Positions 23,551 to 28,970 of a DNA stretch of 33,304 bases are shown here, piece after piece. The DNA comes from Pseudomonadota bacterium. Its GTDB lineage: Bacteria > Pseudomonadota > Gammaproteobacteria > Burkholderiales > Thiobacillaceae. Below the pieces are notes generated by a model, which ran no database searches, was not told the DNA's origin, and was given only the letters and a program-made list of their open reading frames with translations. Each line of letters opens with the position of its first letter. The first letter of the stretch is position 1. The stretch is taken from positions 1 through 33,304 of the forward strand of contig JAUYET010000046.1 in assembly GCA_030691265.1 (NCBI GenBank), in the 5' to 3' direction. The position numbers and the translations under genes were made by a program.

Positions 23551-23571
23551 ATGCACAAAAGAATGCACAAA
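23551..23571 (-). promoter_or_regulatory. Direct-repeat candidate operator of brnTA
   Basis: ATGCACAAA occurs twice (23551-23559 and 23563-23571), 12 bases apart and just upstream of the brnT start. On the minus strand this reads TTTGTGCAT twice. Spacing near one helical turn fits a repressor bound as neighbouring dimers. Confidence 0.45.
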
Positions 23572-23783
23572 CAAGTTGTGTGAAGAGCGGCATATTCACC
23601 AACCAGATTGGGCTGCGGTCCCTTGCCGCCCCTCGACCAGTTCATTCAGCTCATAGCTGCAAAGTGTGGATTGGGGGAGAGGGCAGGTTAAAACACCATC
23701 GTTCCGTATCGATAATTGAGCTTCTGAAGTAGCCATCGAGATTGGTGCTACAGTGCATTAGTGCCGCAAGAAAGGAGTTCCAC

Positions 23784-24062
23784 ATGACGTTCGTCGCTAC
23801 GCCAGCCAGTGTCAAAGTCATTGGCGCAAATGGTCAAATTTCCCTAGGCAAGCAGTTTGCTGGCCGGCAAGTGCTGGTAGAAGAGCAGGAACCGGGCGTC
23901 TGGCTGGTGCGTACTGCCACAGTGATACCGGACAATGAGCGCTGGCTGCATCAACCTCAATCAGCTTCCAATCTGCAGGATGCACTCGCTTGGGCACAGA
24001 ACCACCCCCCTGCCGACGACAACGTCGATGTGGAACTGGGCAAGTTGCATGGCCAAGAGTGA
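23784..24062 (+). CDS. AbrB/SpoVT-like antitoxin
   Basis: A 92-residue protein. The middle VKVIGANGQISLGKQFAGRQVLVEEQEPGVWLVRTATVIP resembles the swapped-hairpin SpoVT/AbrB DNA-binding fold; the C-terminal LQDALAWAQNHPPADDNVDVELG would be the toxin-binding tail. AAGGAG lies 8 bases before ATG 23784. It overlaps the next gene by 14 bases, so the two form an operon. The stretch 23572-23783 upstream holds the promoter and no gene; TAGC...GCTA half-sites at 23730-23750 may be an operator. Confidence 0.75.
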   Translation: MTFVATPASVKVIGANGQISLGKQFAGRQVLVEEQEPGVWLVRTATVIPDNERWLHQPQSASNLQDALAWAQNHPPADDNVDVELGKLHGQE

Positions 24063-24375
24063 GGCTGACGCACCAGTCAGGCTTGACCTCAACAACCCTG
24101 TGTTTCAGGAAAACCTGTTGACGCTGCAAAAGCAGGAACGTCACGCTGCACTGGATGCCTTGAGCAAATTGCGTCAGATGACCTGGAACCAGGTCTACCG
24201 TGACCAAGGGTTGAAGTGGGAAAAGCTTGTCAGCATCAAGCCGCCAAGCGGCATCCCGGCCCTGTACTCGCTGCGCATTACGCAATCACGGCGTGCGACT
24301 GCATACCGCGATGGGGATTTCATCCGCTTGCTGACCATTGCCGGTGACCACGATAGCGCTTATGGCAAAAAATGA
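24049..24375 (+). CDS. Probable RelE-like toxin partner
   Basis: A 108-residue basic protein that starts inside the end of the AbrB-like gene. The centre (DALSKLRQMTWNQVYRDQGLKWEKL) and the end (LYSLRITQSRRATAYRDGDFIRLLTI) have the RelE-fold pattern: a helix, then strands with an Arg-rich segment. Position after the antitoxin with a 14-base overlap supports a TA role. Named family membership is not certain. Confidence 0.65.
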   Translation: MAKSEADAPVRLDLNNPVFQENLLTLQKQERHAALDALSKLRQMTWNQVYRDQGLKWEKLVSIKPPSGIPALYSLRITQSRRATAYRDGDFIRLLTIAGDHDSAYGKK

Positions 24376-24450
24376 TGACCGGCATTTCGAGCATGAGGTC
24401 CGCCCGTTTGCCCCAACGGGCGCGCTCAACTGCGGTTTTAGGGTCAGGAA

Positions 24451-24611
24451 GTTCCGTAGGGTGGATAAGCGAAGCGCATCCACCTTGACGGCGGCGATGG
24501 TGGATGCGCTTCGCTTATCCACCCTACCCTGTTTCTTCGGCGCGTTTTGCGGCGGCGGGCGATTCCCTCGCTAACCCAACGTCGCAACCATTTCGATTTT
24601 TGGTGCAACAG
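24451..24611. repeat. R1 repeat, copy 1, carrying a duplicated piece of tumA
   Basis: From GTTCCGTAGGGTGGATAAGC to TTTTTGGTGCAACAG this segment is identical to 25341-25502 apart from one extra G in the latter. The first part is R1, a long hairpin (TAAGCGAAGCGCATCCACC and its complement). The last ~45 bases copy the 3' end of the tumA-like gene and abut the broken toxin tail at 24615. Confidence 0.85.
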
Positions 24612-24614
24612 TAG

Positions 24615-24677
24615 GAACATCTGGCCGAACTGGATGAAATGGTAAAGGAGCGGAAACATGGCAAAAAAACTGGATGA
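24615..24677 (+). pseudogene. 3' remnant of a RelE/ParE (HigB-type) toxin gene
   Basis: The frame EHLAELDEMVKERKHGKKTG then TGA looks like the charged C-terminal helix of phage-derived RelE/ParE toxins that sit before XRE antitoxins. It overlaps the antitoxin ATG (24658) by 20 bases, as an intact toxin gene would. Upstream, the toxin sequence is replaced by the duplicated R1-tumA segment ending at 24611, so the first ~80 codons are missing. Confidence 0.5.
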
Positions 24678-25020
24678 CATGCTGGCGGCAATGCCCGCCG
24701 AACGCCGCGCCAATATTGAGGTACGAGCCGGCGAACTGGCCACGCTCAAAGACCTGCGTCAGGCTGTCGCGCAGACGCAAGAAGAACTCGCCGCAACCTT
24801 GGGGGTTGGCCAGGACACCATTTCCCGTTTGGAAAAGCGTAGCGACATGCTGTTGTCCACGCTACGCCGGTATGTTGAGGCGATGGGTGGCAAGCTGGAA
24901 CTGGTTGCACAATTCCCTGACCGTCCGCCGCTGGTAATCGACCACTTGGCGGGCGATGGGGGCGTACATCGAAAGTCAGATAAGACGCGTAAGGCGGAAT
25001 TGCACAAGGTTGCTGCTTGA
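24658..25020 (+). CDS. XRE-family antitoxin (HigA-like)
   Basis: A 120-residue protein with a helix-turn-helix at ~35-60 (LRQAVAQTQEELAATLGVGQDTISRLEKR) followed by LRRYVEAMGGKLELVAQFPDRPPL, the pattern of XRE antitoxins paired with RelE/ParE toxins. AAGGAGCGG lies 6 bases before ATG 24658. The frame is intact but only the tail of its toxin remains, and its normal promoter has been replaced by the repeat at 24451-24611. A truncated vapC begins one base past its stop on the other strand. Confidence 0.85.
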   Translation: MAKKLDDMLAAMPAERRANIEVRAGELATLKDLRQAVAQTQEELAATLGVGQDTISRLEKRSDMLLSTLRRYVEAMGGKLELVAQFPDRPPLVIDHLAGDGGVHRKSDKTRKAELHKVAA

Positions 25021-25139
25021 ACGGATACCGGAGCGGTGATTTGCTCCGCCCCCTCGATCAACGCGCGCGCCCGCTCGAACTGCGCAGCGTCGTCCTTGAG
25101 CAGGTAGCGGGCAAGAATATTGGTATCCAATGCAATCAT
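25021..25139 (-). pseudogene. vapC toxin fragment (N-terminal 40 codons)
   Basis: ATG 25139 opens MIALDTNILARYLLKDD, then ERARALIEGAEQITAPVSV: the first strand, catalytic Asp and first helices of a VapC PIN toxin. After about 40 residues the frame runs into the antisense of the XRE gene end, so the rest of the PIN domain, with at least two catalytic acids, is lost. The ATG still overlaps the upstream antitoxin stop. Confidence 0.75.
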
Positions 25140-25312
25140 GATTTACTGGCGTCGTCTCTGGCCTGGAGCATTCGCCCGATGGCGGTTTTCTGTTGGGCCT
25201 CGCTCATCGGCTGACGCCCCGGCCGATAGAGACAGCCCGCCGCCTGTGCGTAGGTGGTCGGTTCCACCATCGGAACGGGGGTCAGCCTGTGAAACAACCT
25301 GCCATGCGTCAT
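25136..25312 (-). CDS. AbrB/MazE-like antitoxin, possibly 5'-truncated
   Basis: A 58-residue frame from ATG 25312. The part AGCLYRPGRQPMSEAQQKTAIGRML resembles the C-terminal, toxin-binding half of AbrB-type antitoxins (GLLHRPGR...S.EEM..AI), and its stop overlaps the vapC-fragment ATG (ATGA). The N-terminus (MTHGRLFHRL) does not look like an AbrB strand set and is preceded at once by a degenerate R4 repeat and an R1 copy, so the DNA-binding half may have been lost. Confidence 0.45.
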   Translation of the reverse strand: MTHGRLFHRLTPVPMVEPTTYAQAAGCLYRPGRQPMSEAQQKTAIGRMLQARDDASKS

Positions 25313-25340
25313 TCGTCATCCTGGCGAAGGCCGGTGTCCA

Positions 25341-25502
25341 GTTCCGTAGGGTGGATAAGCGAAGCGCATCCACCTTGACGGCGGCGATGGTGGATGCGCT
25401 TCGCTTATCCACCCTACCCTGTTTCTTCGGCGCGTTTTGCGGCGGCGGGGCGATTCCCTCGCTAACCCAACGTCGCAACCATTTCGATTTTTGGTGCAAC
25501 AG
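25341..25502. repeat. R1 repeat, copy 2, overlapping the tumA end
   Basis: Matches 24451-24611 over its whole length with one base inserted. R1 proper is a hairpin element followed by CTGTTTCTTCGGCGCG. The last 41 bases (25462-25502) are the 3' coding end of the HTH gene at 25462-25836, which suggests that this is the source copy of the duplication. A degenerate R4 (GTCATCCTGGCGAAGGCCGG region) precedes it at 25311-25340. Confidence 0.85.
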
Positions 25503-25836
25503 ACTGGACAACCTTCTGGATACCGTGACCAGGATTGGCCTGGCGCCGAGACACAATCAGCCCCATCTTCTCCAGCAGCCCGACATCTTTGGTGATCGCG
25601 GAGCGGTTGCGATGGAGGCGATCCGACAACTCGGCAATGGTCCTGGGTTCGCTCATCACCTCAAGCATCAGGCGGCGACGTGCTTGCGATAGCACGGTAA
25701 ACATCCGCTGCGGATCTTCGAAAGAGAGGGTGACCTTCCCATCAAAAACCTCGCCTTGATCAGCTTTACGAGCCGCCTCTTTCGCACGCGCGAAAAAACC
25801 GGCTACATCATCGGTACGAATAACGACCTGGGTCAT
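25462..25836 (-). CDS. tumA: Winged-helix antitoxin (TumA-like)
   Basis: A 124-residue protein with a winged-helix/MarR-like DNA-binding part (RRRLMLEVMSEPRTIAELSDRLHRNRSAITKDVGLLEKMGLI). Its ATG overlaps the stop of the upstream DUF6516 gene by 4 bases. DUF6516 toxin followed by such an HTH protein is the TumE-TumA TA arrangement, here with the toxin first. The C-terminal SVAPKIEMVATLG is encoded in DNA duplicated at 24571-24611. Confidence 0.75.
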   Translation of the reverse strand: MTQVVIRTDDVAGFFARAKEAARKADQGEVFDGKVTLSFEDPQRMFTVLSQARRRLMLEVMSEPRTIAELSDRLHRNRSAITKDVGLLEKMGLIVSRRQANPGHGIQKVVQSVAPKIEMVATLG

Positions 25837-26171
25837 GGTTTTTTACCTCTCATCTGATTCACGATCTCCAGCCATTCTTGCTGAAACCTTTCCGCGATAG
25901 CCGCGTAGTTCTCGAACTCAACGGCTTCGACGTTCCCCAGATGATGGCGATGGTGGTAGCCATGAGCATTGTCAAAACCAAGCACGCGGCCATTGTCACC
26001 TTGGTAAATCGAATGGTTGATGTACGCCAAGTTGCATCGGGTTACCACCGTTACGCTCTTTTCAACATACCCCCAGACTTCATAGCTCAGAAGCCCGCCG
26101 CCCGACTTTGCCTTCAGTTCGAAGCGATCCTGTTCGAGCAGGTTTTCTTTGGGTGACTTTGGCATTGGCAT
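25833..26171 (-). CDS. tumE: TumE-family (DUF6516) toxin
   Basis: About 112 residues from ATG 26171 (MPMPKSPKENLL). The DUF6516 pattern is clear: a strand pair (SYEVWGYVEKSVTVVTRCNLAYINH), the YQGDNGRVLGFDNAHGYHHRHHLG block with its histidine cluster, and a C-terminal helix (RFQQEWLEIVNQMR). TumE proteins are treated as TA toxins; the His-rich block may be catalytic or metal-binding, which is inference. ATG 26165 is an equal alternative, and a frame to 26219 would run through the operator. No clear ribosome site is present. Confidence 0.75.
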   Translation of the reverse strand: MPMPKSPKENLLEQDRFELKAKSGGGLLSYEVWGYVEKSVTVVTRCNLAYINHSIYQGDNGRVLGFDNAHGYHHRHHLGNVEAVEFENYAAIAERFQQEWLEIVNQMRGKKP

Positions 26172-26180
26172 TCGGGAATT

Positions 26181-26207
26181 CAGGTGTGCGTCATGGTAGC
26201 ACACCTG
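26181..26207 (-). promoter_or_regulatory. Perfect 9-bp inverted repeat at the tumE promoter
   Basis: CAGGTGTGC (26181-26189) and GCACACCTG (26199-26207) are exact complements with a 9-base spacer, 10 bases upstream of the tumE start. This is a strong candidate for the TumA autoregulation site. Confidence 0.7.
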
Positions 26208-26271
26208 AGAGATGGACATTCTTGTCGATTGGCACTGTGTGCTGGGGTACGGCTTGCCGCCACCTTAAAAA

Positions 26272-26410
26272 ACCCGTCATTGATGAAGCGACTAGCCAAT
26301 CGACTAAGCGAGCAAACAACGCTCGCCAAGTCGCTGGTTATCCCGCGCAAGCGGGAATCCAGTGGGTTTCAGCTTGCTCGAAACGCGCAGCCAATCGTCA
26401 TTCCCGCGTA
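26272..26410. mobile_element. MITE-like element, copy B (ends lost)
   Basis: Shares the 70-bp block (CCGTCATTGATGAAGCGACT to CAAGTCGCTGGTTATCCC) and both R4 half-hairpins with copy A, but lacks the GGCTGTGAAAAATT ends. An R5 repeat abuts it at 26415. Confidence 0.7.
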
Positions 26411-26414
26411 GCCC

Positions 26415-26519
26415 GTAGGATGCGGTGAGGCACGAACCGCATCTTCTCGGCGTGCCGGTGTGGCTGATGCGGTTCGCAAGCTCTGATGAAGCCCCTACCC
26501 TTCGGTAACCACATCCTAC
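26415..26519. repeat. R5 palindromic repeat
   Basis: GTAGGATGCGGTGAGGCACG to GGTAACCACATCCTAC; it contains the GATGCGGTTCGC and CTCTGATGAAGCCCCTACCC blocks seen in the other R5 copies. Confidence 0.8.
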
Positions 26520-26541
26520 GCGCTCAACTACGGTTTCAGGA

Positions 26542-26865
26542 TCAGGAAGAGCGCCGTTTTTGGCGCGGCTCGCTTGAACGTGAGGCTGGACTGGGTGGCG
26601 GCTCGACAAGACGCCCGGTGACAAATTTGTGAAGCACGCTAGCCATGAGTGTTTGGTAAGGAATGGCTTCCTCAGCAACCCTGGCTTGAATATCTTCGAG
26701 ATCACGCGAGGACATGCGGATATTGACGCGCTTGTCCTTGACGAGCGATGCCGATGCCATCGAGGCAAAGCGCGCAACTTCAGCCTTGAGATTGGGCACG
26801 GACTGCCATTCGCCCCTTTCAAAAGAGGCCAGAACTTCCTCTTCAAGTTTGCTTTCTTTATCCAT
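26542..26865 (-). CDS. CopG-type antitoxin without a toxin gene
   Basis: A 107-residue antitoxin. The N-terminus (LEEEVLASFERGEWQSV) and the RVNIRMSSRDLEDIQARVAEEAIPYQTLMASVLHKFVTG segment are the CopG antitoxin family pattern (ribbon-helix-helix preceded by an acidic helix). Partner toxins of this family are encoded just upstream; here the upstream DNA is a 114-bp MITE-like element that leaves only about ten codons of a possible toxin end. The start is ATG 26865; GAGGG lies 11 bases upstream. Confidence 0.82.
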   Translation of the reverse strand: MDKESKLEEEVLASFERGEWQSVPNLKAEVARFASMASASLVKDKRVNIRMSSRDLEDIQARVAEEAIPYQTLMASVLHKFVTGRLVEPPPSPASRSSEPRQKRRSS

Positions 26866-26866
26866 T

Positions 26867-26896
26867 TCAACGGCCCTCAGTCAAATAGTCGCGGCT
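26867..26896 (-). pseudogene. Possible 3' tip of a toxin gene
   Basis: The frame SRDYLTEGR then TGA ends 1 base before the CopG antitoxin ATG, the position where a toxin should end. It is cut off by the terminal repeat at 26897. Ten codons are too few for a family call, so this is only suggestive. Confidence 0.3.
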
Positions 26897-27010
26897 AGGG
26901 AGACGCTGATTTATTCGTTTTTCGTCACTCCCGCGAAGGCGGGAGTCCAGCAAAATCAACAACCTGGATCCCCGCCTGCGCGGGGATGACGAATTAATCA
27001 GCGTTTCCCT
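26897..27010. mobile_element. 114-bp MITE-like element with 22-bp terminal inverted repeats
   Basis: The left end AGGGAGACGCTGATTTATTC and the right end ATTAATCAGCGTTTCCCT are inverted repeats, matching at 20 of 22 positions (26897-26918 and 26989-27010). Inside are two inverted R4-type hairpins (CCCGCGAAGGCGGGAGTCCA and TGGATCCCCGCCTGCGCGGG). One end recurs next to an R4 piece at 28193-28222. It stands exactly where the partner toxin of the CopG antitoxin is expected. Confidence 0.7.
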
Positions 27011-27043
27011 CTCTTAAGAAACACCATACAACCCATTGATTCC

Positions 27044-27171
27044 GTAGGGTGGATAAGCGAAGCGCATCCACCATCACCGCCGTCATTGGTGGATGCGCTT
27101 CGCTTATCCACCCTACCGTGTTTCTTCGGCGCGATTCGCGGCGGCGGGCCGATTACTTCGCTACCCCTGAG
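27044..27171. repeat. R1 repeat
   Basis: GTAGGGTGGATAAGCGAAGC hairpin followed by CGTGTTTCTTCGGCGCGATT and ending TTACTTCGCTA. It has the same orientation as all other R1 copies in the window. Confidence 0.85.
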
Positions 27172-27185
27172 ACGCGAGTCTCGGG

Positions 27186-27221
27186 CAACAAAAAAGGCAG
27201 CTTCGGCTGCCTTTTTTGTTG
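27186..27221. terminator. Strong hairpin (R8), bidirectional terminator-like
   Basis: A perfect 16-bp stem CAACAAAAAAGGCAGC / GCTGCCTTTTTTGTTG around TTCG, with A and T tracts built into the stem. It lies 100 bases past the higA stop. The same type of hairpin plus the same following sequence occurs at 31211-31318. Confidence 0.8.
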
Positions 27222-27298
27222 GTGCGGCGGTTGTGGCCCGGACAGGCGGCGAACCCCCGCCGCGAGGGGGATGTCGGCAAGGGATTGCCGACCTACGA
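27222..27298. repeat. R7 repeat attached to the R8 hairpin
   Basis: GTGCGGCGGTTGTGGCC, then GGCGGCGAACCCCCGCCGCG and the GTCGGCAAGGGATTGCCGAC hairpin. The combined R8-R7 unit of ~110 bases recurs at 31211-31318. Confidence 0.8.
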
Positions 27299-27321
27299 GG
27301 AGGCAACGTGGGTAATCGGGG

Positions 27322-27648
27322 TCAGATCAACGAATCCTGACCAACCAGCTCGTGCAGCACTTCTGGTCGTTTTTGGGCAATGGCGATGAGTGTCTTGGCC
27401 GCGCCCGAGGGGTGACGACGACCCTGCTCCCATTCCTGTAGTGTGCGCACCGAAACCCCCAGCAGTGCGGCGAAGCTCGCCTGGGTCAAGCCGGACTTCA
27501 TGCGTGCCGACACCACGGGAGAAACAGGGACATCGGCGCCTTGACCCGCCAGCATTTCACGCACCGATTGCTCCAATTCCGCGGCGATGTCACGCGAAGC
27601 TTCCCAAGCTTCCAGTTCTTTATCGGGCAAAGGTTTTTTCAACGGCAT
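27322..27648 (-). CDS. higA: HigA-type XRE antitoxin
   Basis: A 108-residue antitoxin with an acidic N-terminal helix (KELEAWEASRDIAAELEQSVREML) and a C-terminal XRE helix-turn-helix (MKSGLTQASFAALLGVSVRTLQEWEQGRRHPSGAA). This N-terminal toxin-binding / C-terminal HTH order is seen in HigA2/NadS-like antitoxins. It starts 29 bases inside the toxin gene end, so the two are co-translated. Repressor site probably at 27968-27982. Confidence 0.9.
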   Translation of the reverse strand: MPLKKPLPDKELEAWEASRDIAAELEQSVREMLAGQGADVPVSPVVSARMKSGLTQASFAALLGVSVRTLQEWEQGRRHPSGAAKTLIAIAQKRPEVLHELVGQDSLI

Positions 27649-27955
27649 CTTTCAACTCCTTCAGTTTGTTTCCAGCGATGGAATCCAGGTTGCTCTTGGC
27701 ATATATGAACAACAGCCAGACTTGCCCGTCTATCGTTTCGAGTTCCCGCCGGACGAAGTAAATCACTCGAACACCCCCCGATTTCCCTGAGCCTGTGCGC
27801 GTCCAGCGCACTTTGCGAACGCCGCCCGAGCTCCGCACTACATCACCGGCATCGGGGTTTTCGGCAATAAAAGCCGCGAATTCGCCGCGCTCTTCTTCAG
27901 TCCAGTAAGCGGGCCATAAGCGCTGAAAAGTCGGGGTTTCGATGATGGTGAACAT
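27620..27955 (-). CDS. higB: HigB/RelE-type toxin
   Basis: A 111-residue toxin. The family pattern is FQRLWPAYWTEEERGEFAAFIAENPDAGDVVRSSGGVRKVRW, then GGVRVIYFVRRE and WLLFIYAKSNLDSI, as in RelE-family toxins of the HigB2/YgjM-partner type that cut ribosome-bound mRNA. Toxin-first order with overlap is normal for higBA. Both members are complete, which makes this one of the intact TA loci of the 23-28 kb island. Confidence 0.9.
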   Translation of the reverse strand: MFTIIETPTFQRLWPAYWTEEERGEFAAFIAENPDAGDVVRSSGGVRKVRWTRTGSGKSGGVRVIYFVRRELETIDGQVWLLFIYAKSNLDSIAGNKLKELKDAVEKTFAR

Positions 27956-27967
27956 GAGACGACACTA

Positions 27968-27982
27968 TACGTCAAAGACGTA
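27968..27982 (-). promoter_or_regulatory. higBA operator/promoter
   Basis: TACGTC-AAA-GACGTA is a perfect palindrome 13 bases before the higB start, with another GACGT half-site at 27993-27997. A TATAGT -10-like hexamer (complement of 27964-27969) overlaps its edge, which fits autorepression by HigA. Confidence 0.6.
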
Positions 27983-28086
27983 CACTGAAATTGACGTTTA
28001 CATACGGCATCCTGATTTGCAAGCTGCCTCAGGCGGTATGAAACATGGATCCCTGCCTTCGCGGGGATGATGAATTAATCGGATTC

Positions 28087-28191
28087 CGTAGGGTGGATAA
28101 GCGAAGCGCATCCACCATCGCCGCCGCCAAGGTGGATGCGCTTCGCTTATCCACCCAACCGTGTTTCTTCGGCGGGCCGCTTACTTCGCTA
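28087..28191. repeat. R1 repeat (shortened tail)
   Basis: R1 hairpin as elsewhere, but the tail after GTGTTTCTTCGGCG lacks the next ~15 bases. It is followed at 28193 by GGAGACGCTGATTAATTCGT, an end of the 114-bp MITE type, and an R4 piece. A single R4-like half (GGATCCCTGCCTTCGCGGGG region) precedes it at 28045-28070. Confidence 0.8.
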
Positions 28192-28228
28192 AGGAGACGC
28201 TGATTAATTCGTCATTCCCGCGCAGTCC

Positions 28229-28330
28229 GTAGGATGTGGTGAGGCACGAACCGCAACTTCTCGGCGTACCGGTGTGGCCGATGCGGTTCGCAAGCTCTGA
28301 TGAAGCCCCTACCCTTCGGTAACCACATCC
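28229..28330. repeat. R5 palindromic repeat
   Basis: GTAGGATGTGGTGAGGCACG through GGTAACCACATCC; about 90 percent like the copy at 26415-26519 and in the same orientation. Confidence 0.8.
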
Positions 28331-28398
28331 ACGGGCTTTATGGCATCAAGCGGCCTTTTGACAAACACCGCGCAACCCATTGATTTATCCATGAAACT

Positions 28399-28496
28399 GT
28401 AGGGTGCGCCATGCGCACCGATTGGCTGAATGGTGCGCACGGCGCACCCTACGGCTACGGGCTACGCGCTGAATGGTGCGCACGGCGCACCCTACG
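28399..28496. repeat. R6 palindrome plus an extra half copy
   Basis: GTAGGGTGCGCCATGCGCAC with its complement ending at 28451, then a repeated AATGGTGCGCACGGCGCACC half at 28472-28496. Same family as 10164-10219. Confidence 0.8.
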
Positions 28497-28501
28497 GCCT
28501 G

Positions 28502-28597
28502 GTTATCCCGCGCAGGCGGGAATCTTCGTCATTCCCGCGCAGGCGGGAATCCAGTACGTAACCCCACCGGGTTCCCGCCTGCGCAGAGATGACGAAT
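28502..28597. repeat. Cluster of three R4 hairpin units
   Basis: CCCGCGCAGGCGGGAATC occurs twice in direct order and once inverted (GGTTCCCGCCTGCGCAGA). R4 units are also embedded in both MITE-like element types and at 32949-32976. Confidence 0.85.
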
Positions 28598-28849
28598 TGC
28601 GATTGCTCTTGTGGGATGCGGGCGGGGCTTAGGGTGATTGCTGTGTCGAAATTCTTTACAGCAAATTCCGGCATGTCATATGCTTGTAATGTCAGGCTGG
28701 CACTGAAAAGAGCGCGCCTGTAGTGATGTCGCCACACCCGAAGGGTTGTCGGATTATTTTACAAATACAGTAAAGGATTGTTTATTAAGAAAATTAGTGC
28801 TTTCTAATGTACCAGTAAATTCGGTGCGTTAGAACCAGTTAAACAGAGT
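28598..28849 (+). other. Upstream region of the PEP-CTERM gene, no gene seen
   Basis: This AT-richer stretch has no frame with a plausible product. It contains ATTAG-TGCTTT-CTAAT (28793-28808), a small inverted repeat 42-57 bases upstream of the sigma-54 promoter. That is a possible activator site, though enhancer proteins usually bind 80-150 bases upstream. Confidence 0.4.
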
Positions 28850-28865
28850 TGGCACGGGGTTTGCT
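28850..28865 (+). promoter_or_regulatory. Sigma-54 (-24/-12) promoter
   Basis: TGGCAC (28850-28855), five bases, then TTGCT (28861-28865) matches the sigma-54 consensus TGGCAC-N5-TTGCW exactly. Start of transcription would be near 28877. PEP-CTERM genes are often preceded by such promoters and are linked to the PrsK/PrsR two-component system; PrsR is a sigma-54 activator. The sequence match is direct; the regulator is inferred. Confidence 0.88.
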
Positions 28866-28917
28866 TAGAAGGCACCGGTTAGGTCTTGGATGTCAGCCTG
28901 ATCATAAGAAGTCACCC

Positions 28918-28938
28918 AGCCCTCGCAAGGGGCTTTTT
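28918..28938 (+). terminator. Terminator-like hairpin in the PEP-CTERM gene leader
   Basis: AGCCCT-CGCAA-GGGGCT followed by TTTTT, about 40 bases after the predicted start of transcription and 33 bases before the ATG. It looks like a short rho-independent terminator, so the leader may attenuate. A second small inverted repeat, ACCC-TAAATTT-GGGT, follows at 28943-28957 beside the ribosome site. Confidence 0.5.
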
Positions 28939-28970
28939 GAATCACCCTAAATTTGGGTTTGGAGGAATAA

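Noticed and set aside
25120-25692. 190-codon plus-strand frame over vapB remnant, R1 and tumA
   Set aside because: Antisense to a vapB-like gene and tumA and through R1; no coherent protein.
26108-26428. 106-codon plus-strand frame crossing the MITE-like copy B
   Set aside because: It starts in the antisense of tumE and crosses an operator and a repeat; only the repeat-borne block is of interest and is reported as such.
28694-28710. A second sigma-54-like site, TGGCACTGAAAAGAGC
   Set aside because: The -24 part fits but the -12 part is AGAGC and the GG-GC spacing is one base too long.
28492-28737. 81-codon minus-strand frame
   Set aside because: Its second half is read through R4 repeats (ISAQAGT, RGNDE), and no ribosome site or family is seen.
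28866-28970. Leader of the PEP-CTERM gene as a c-di-GMP (GEMM) or other known riboswitch
   Set aside because: I could not find the conserved GEMM core or another known riboswitch core; only hairpins are reported.
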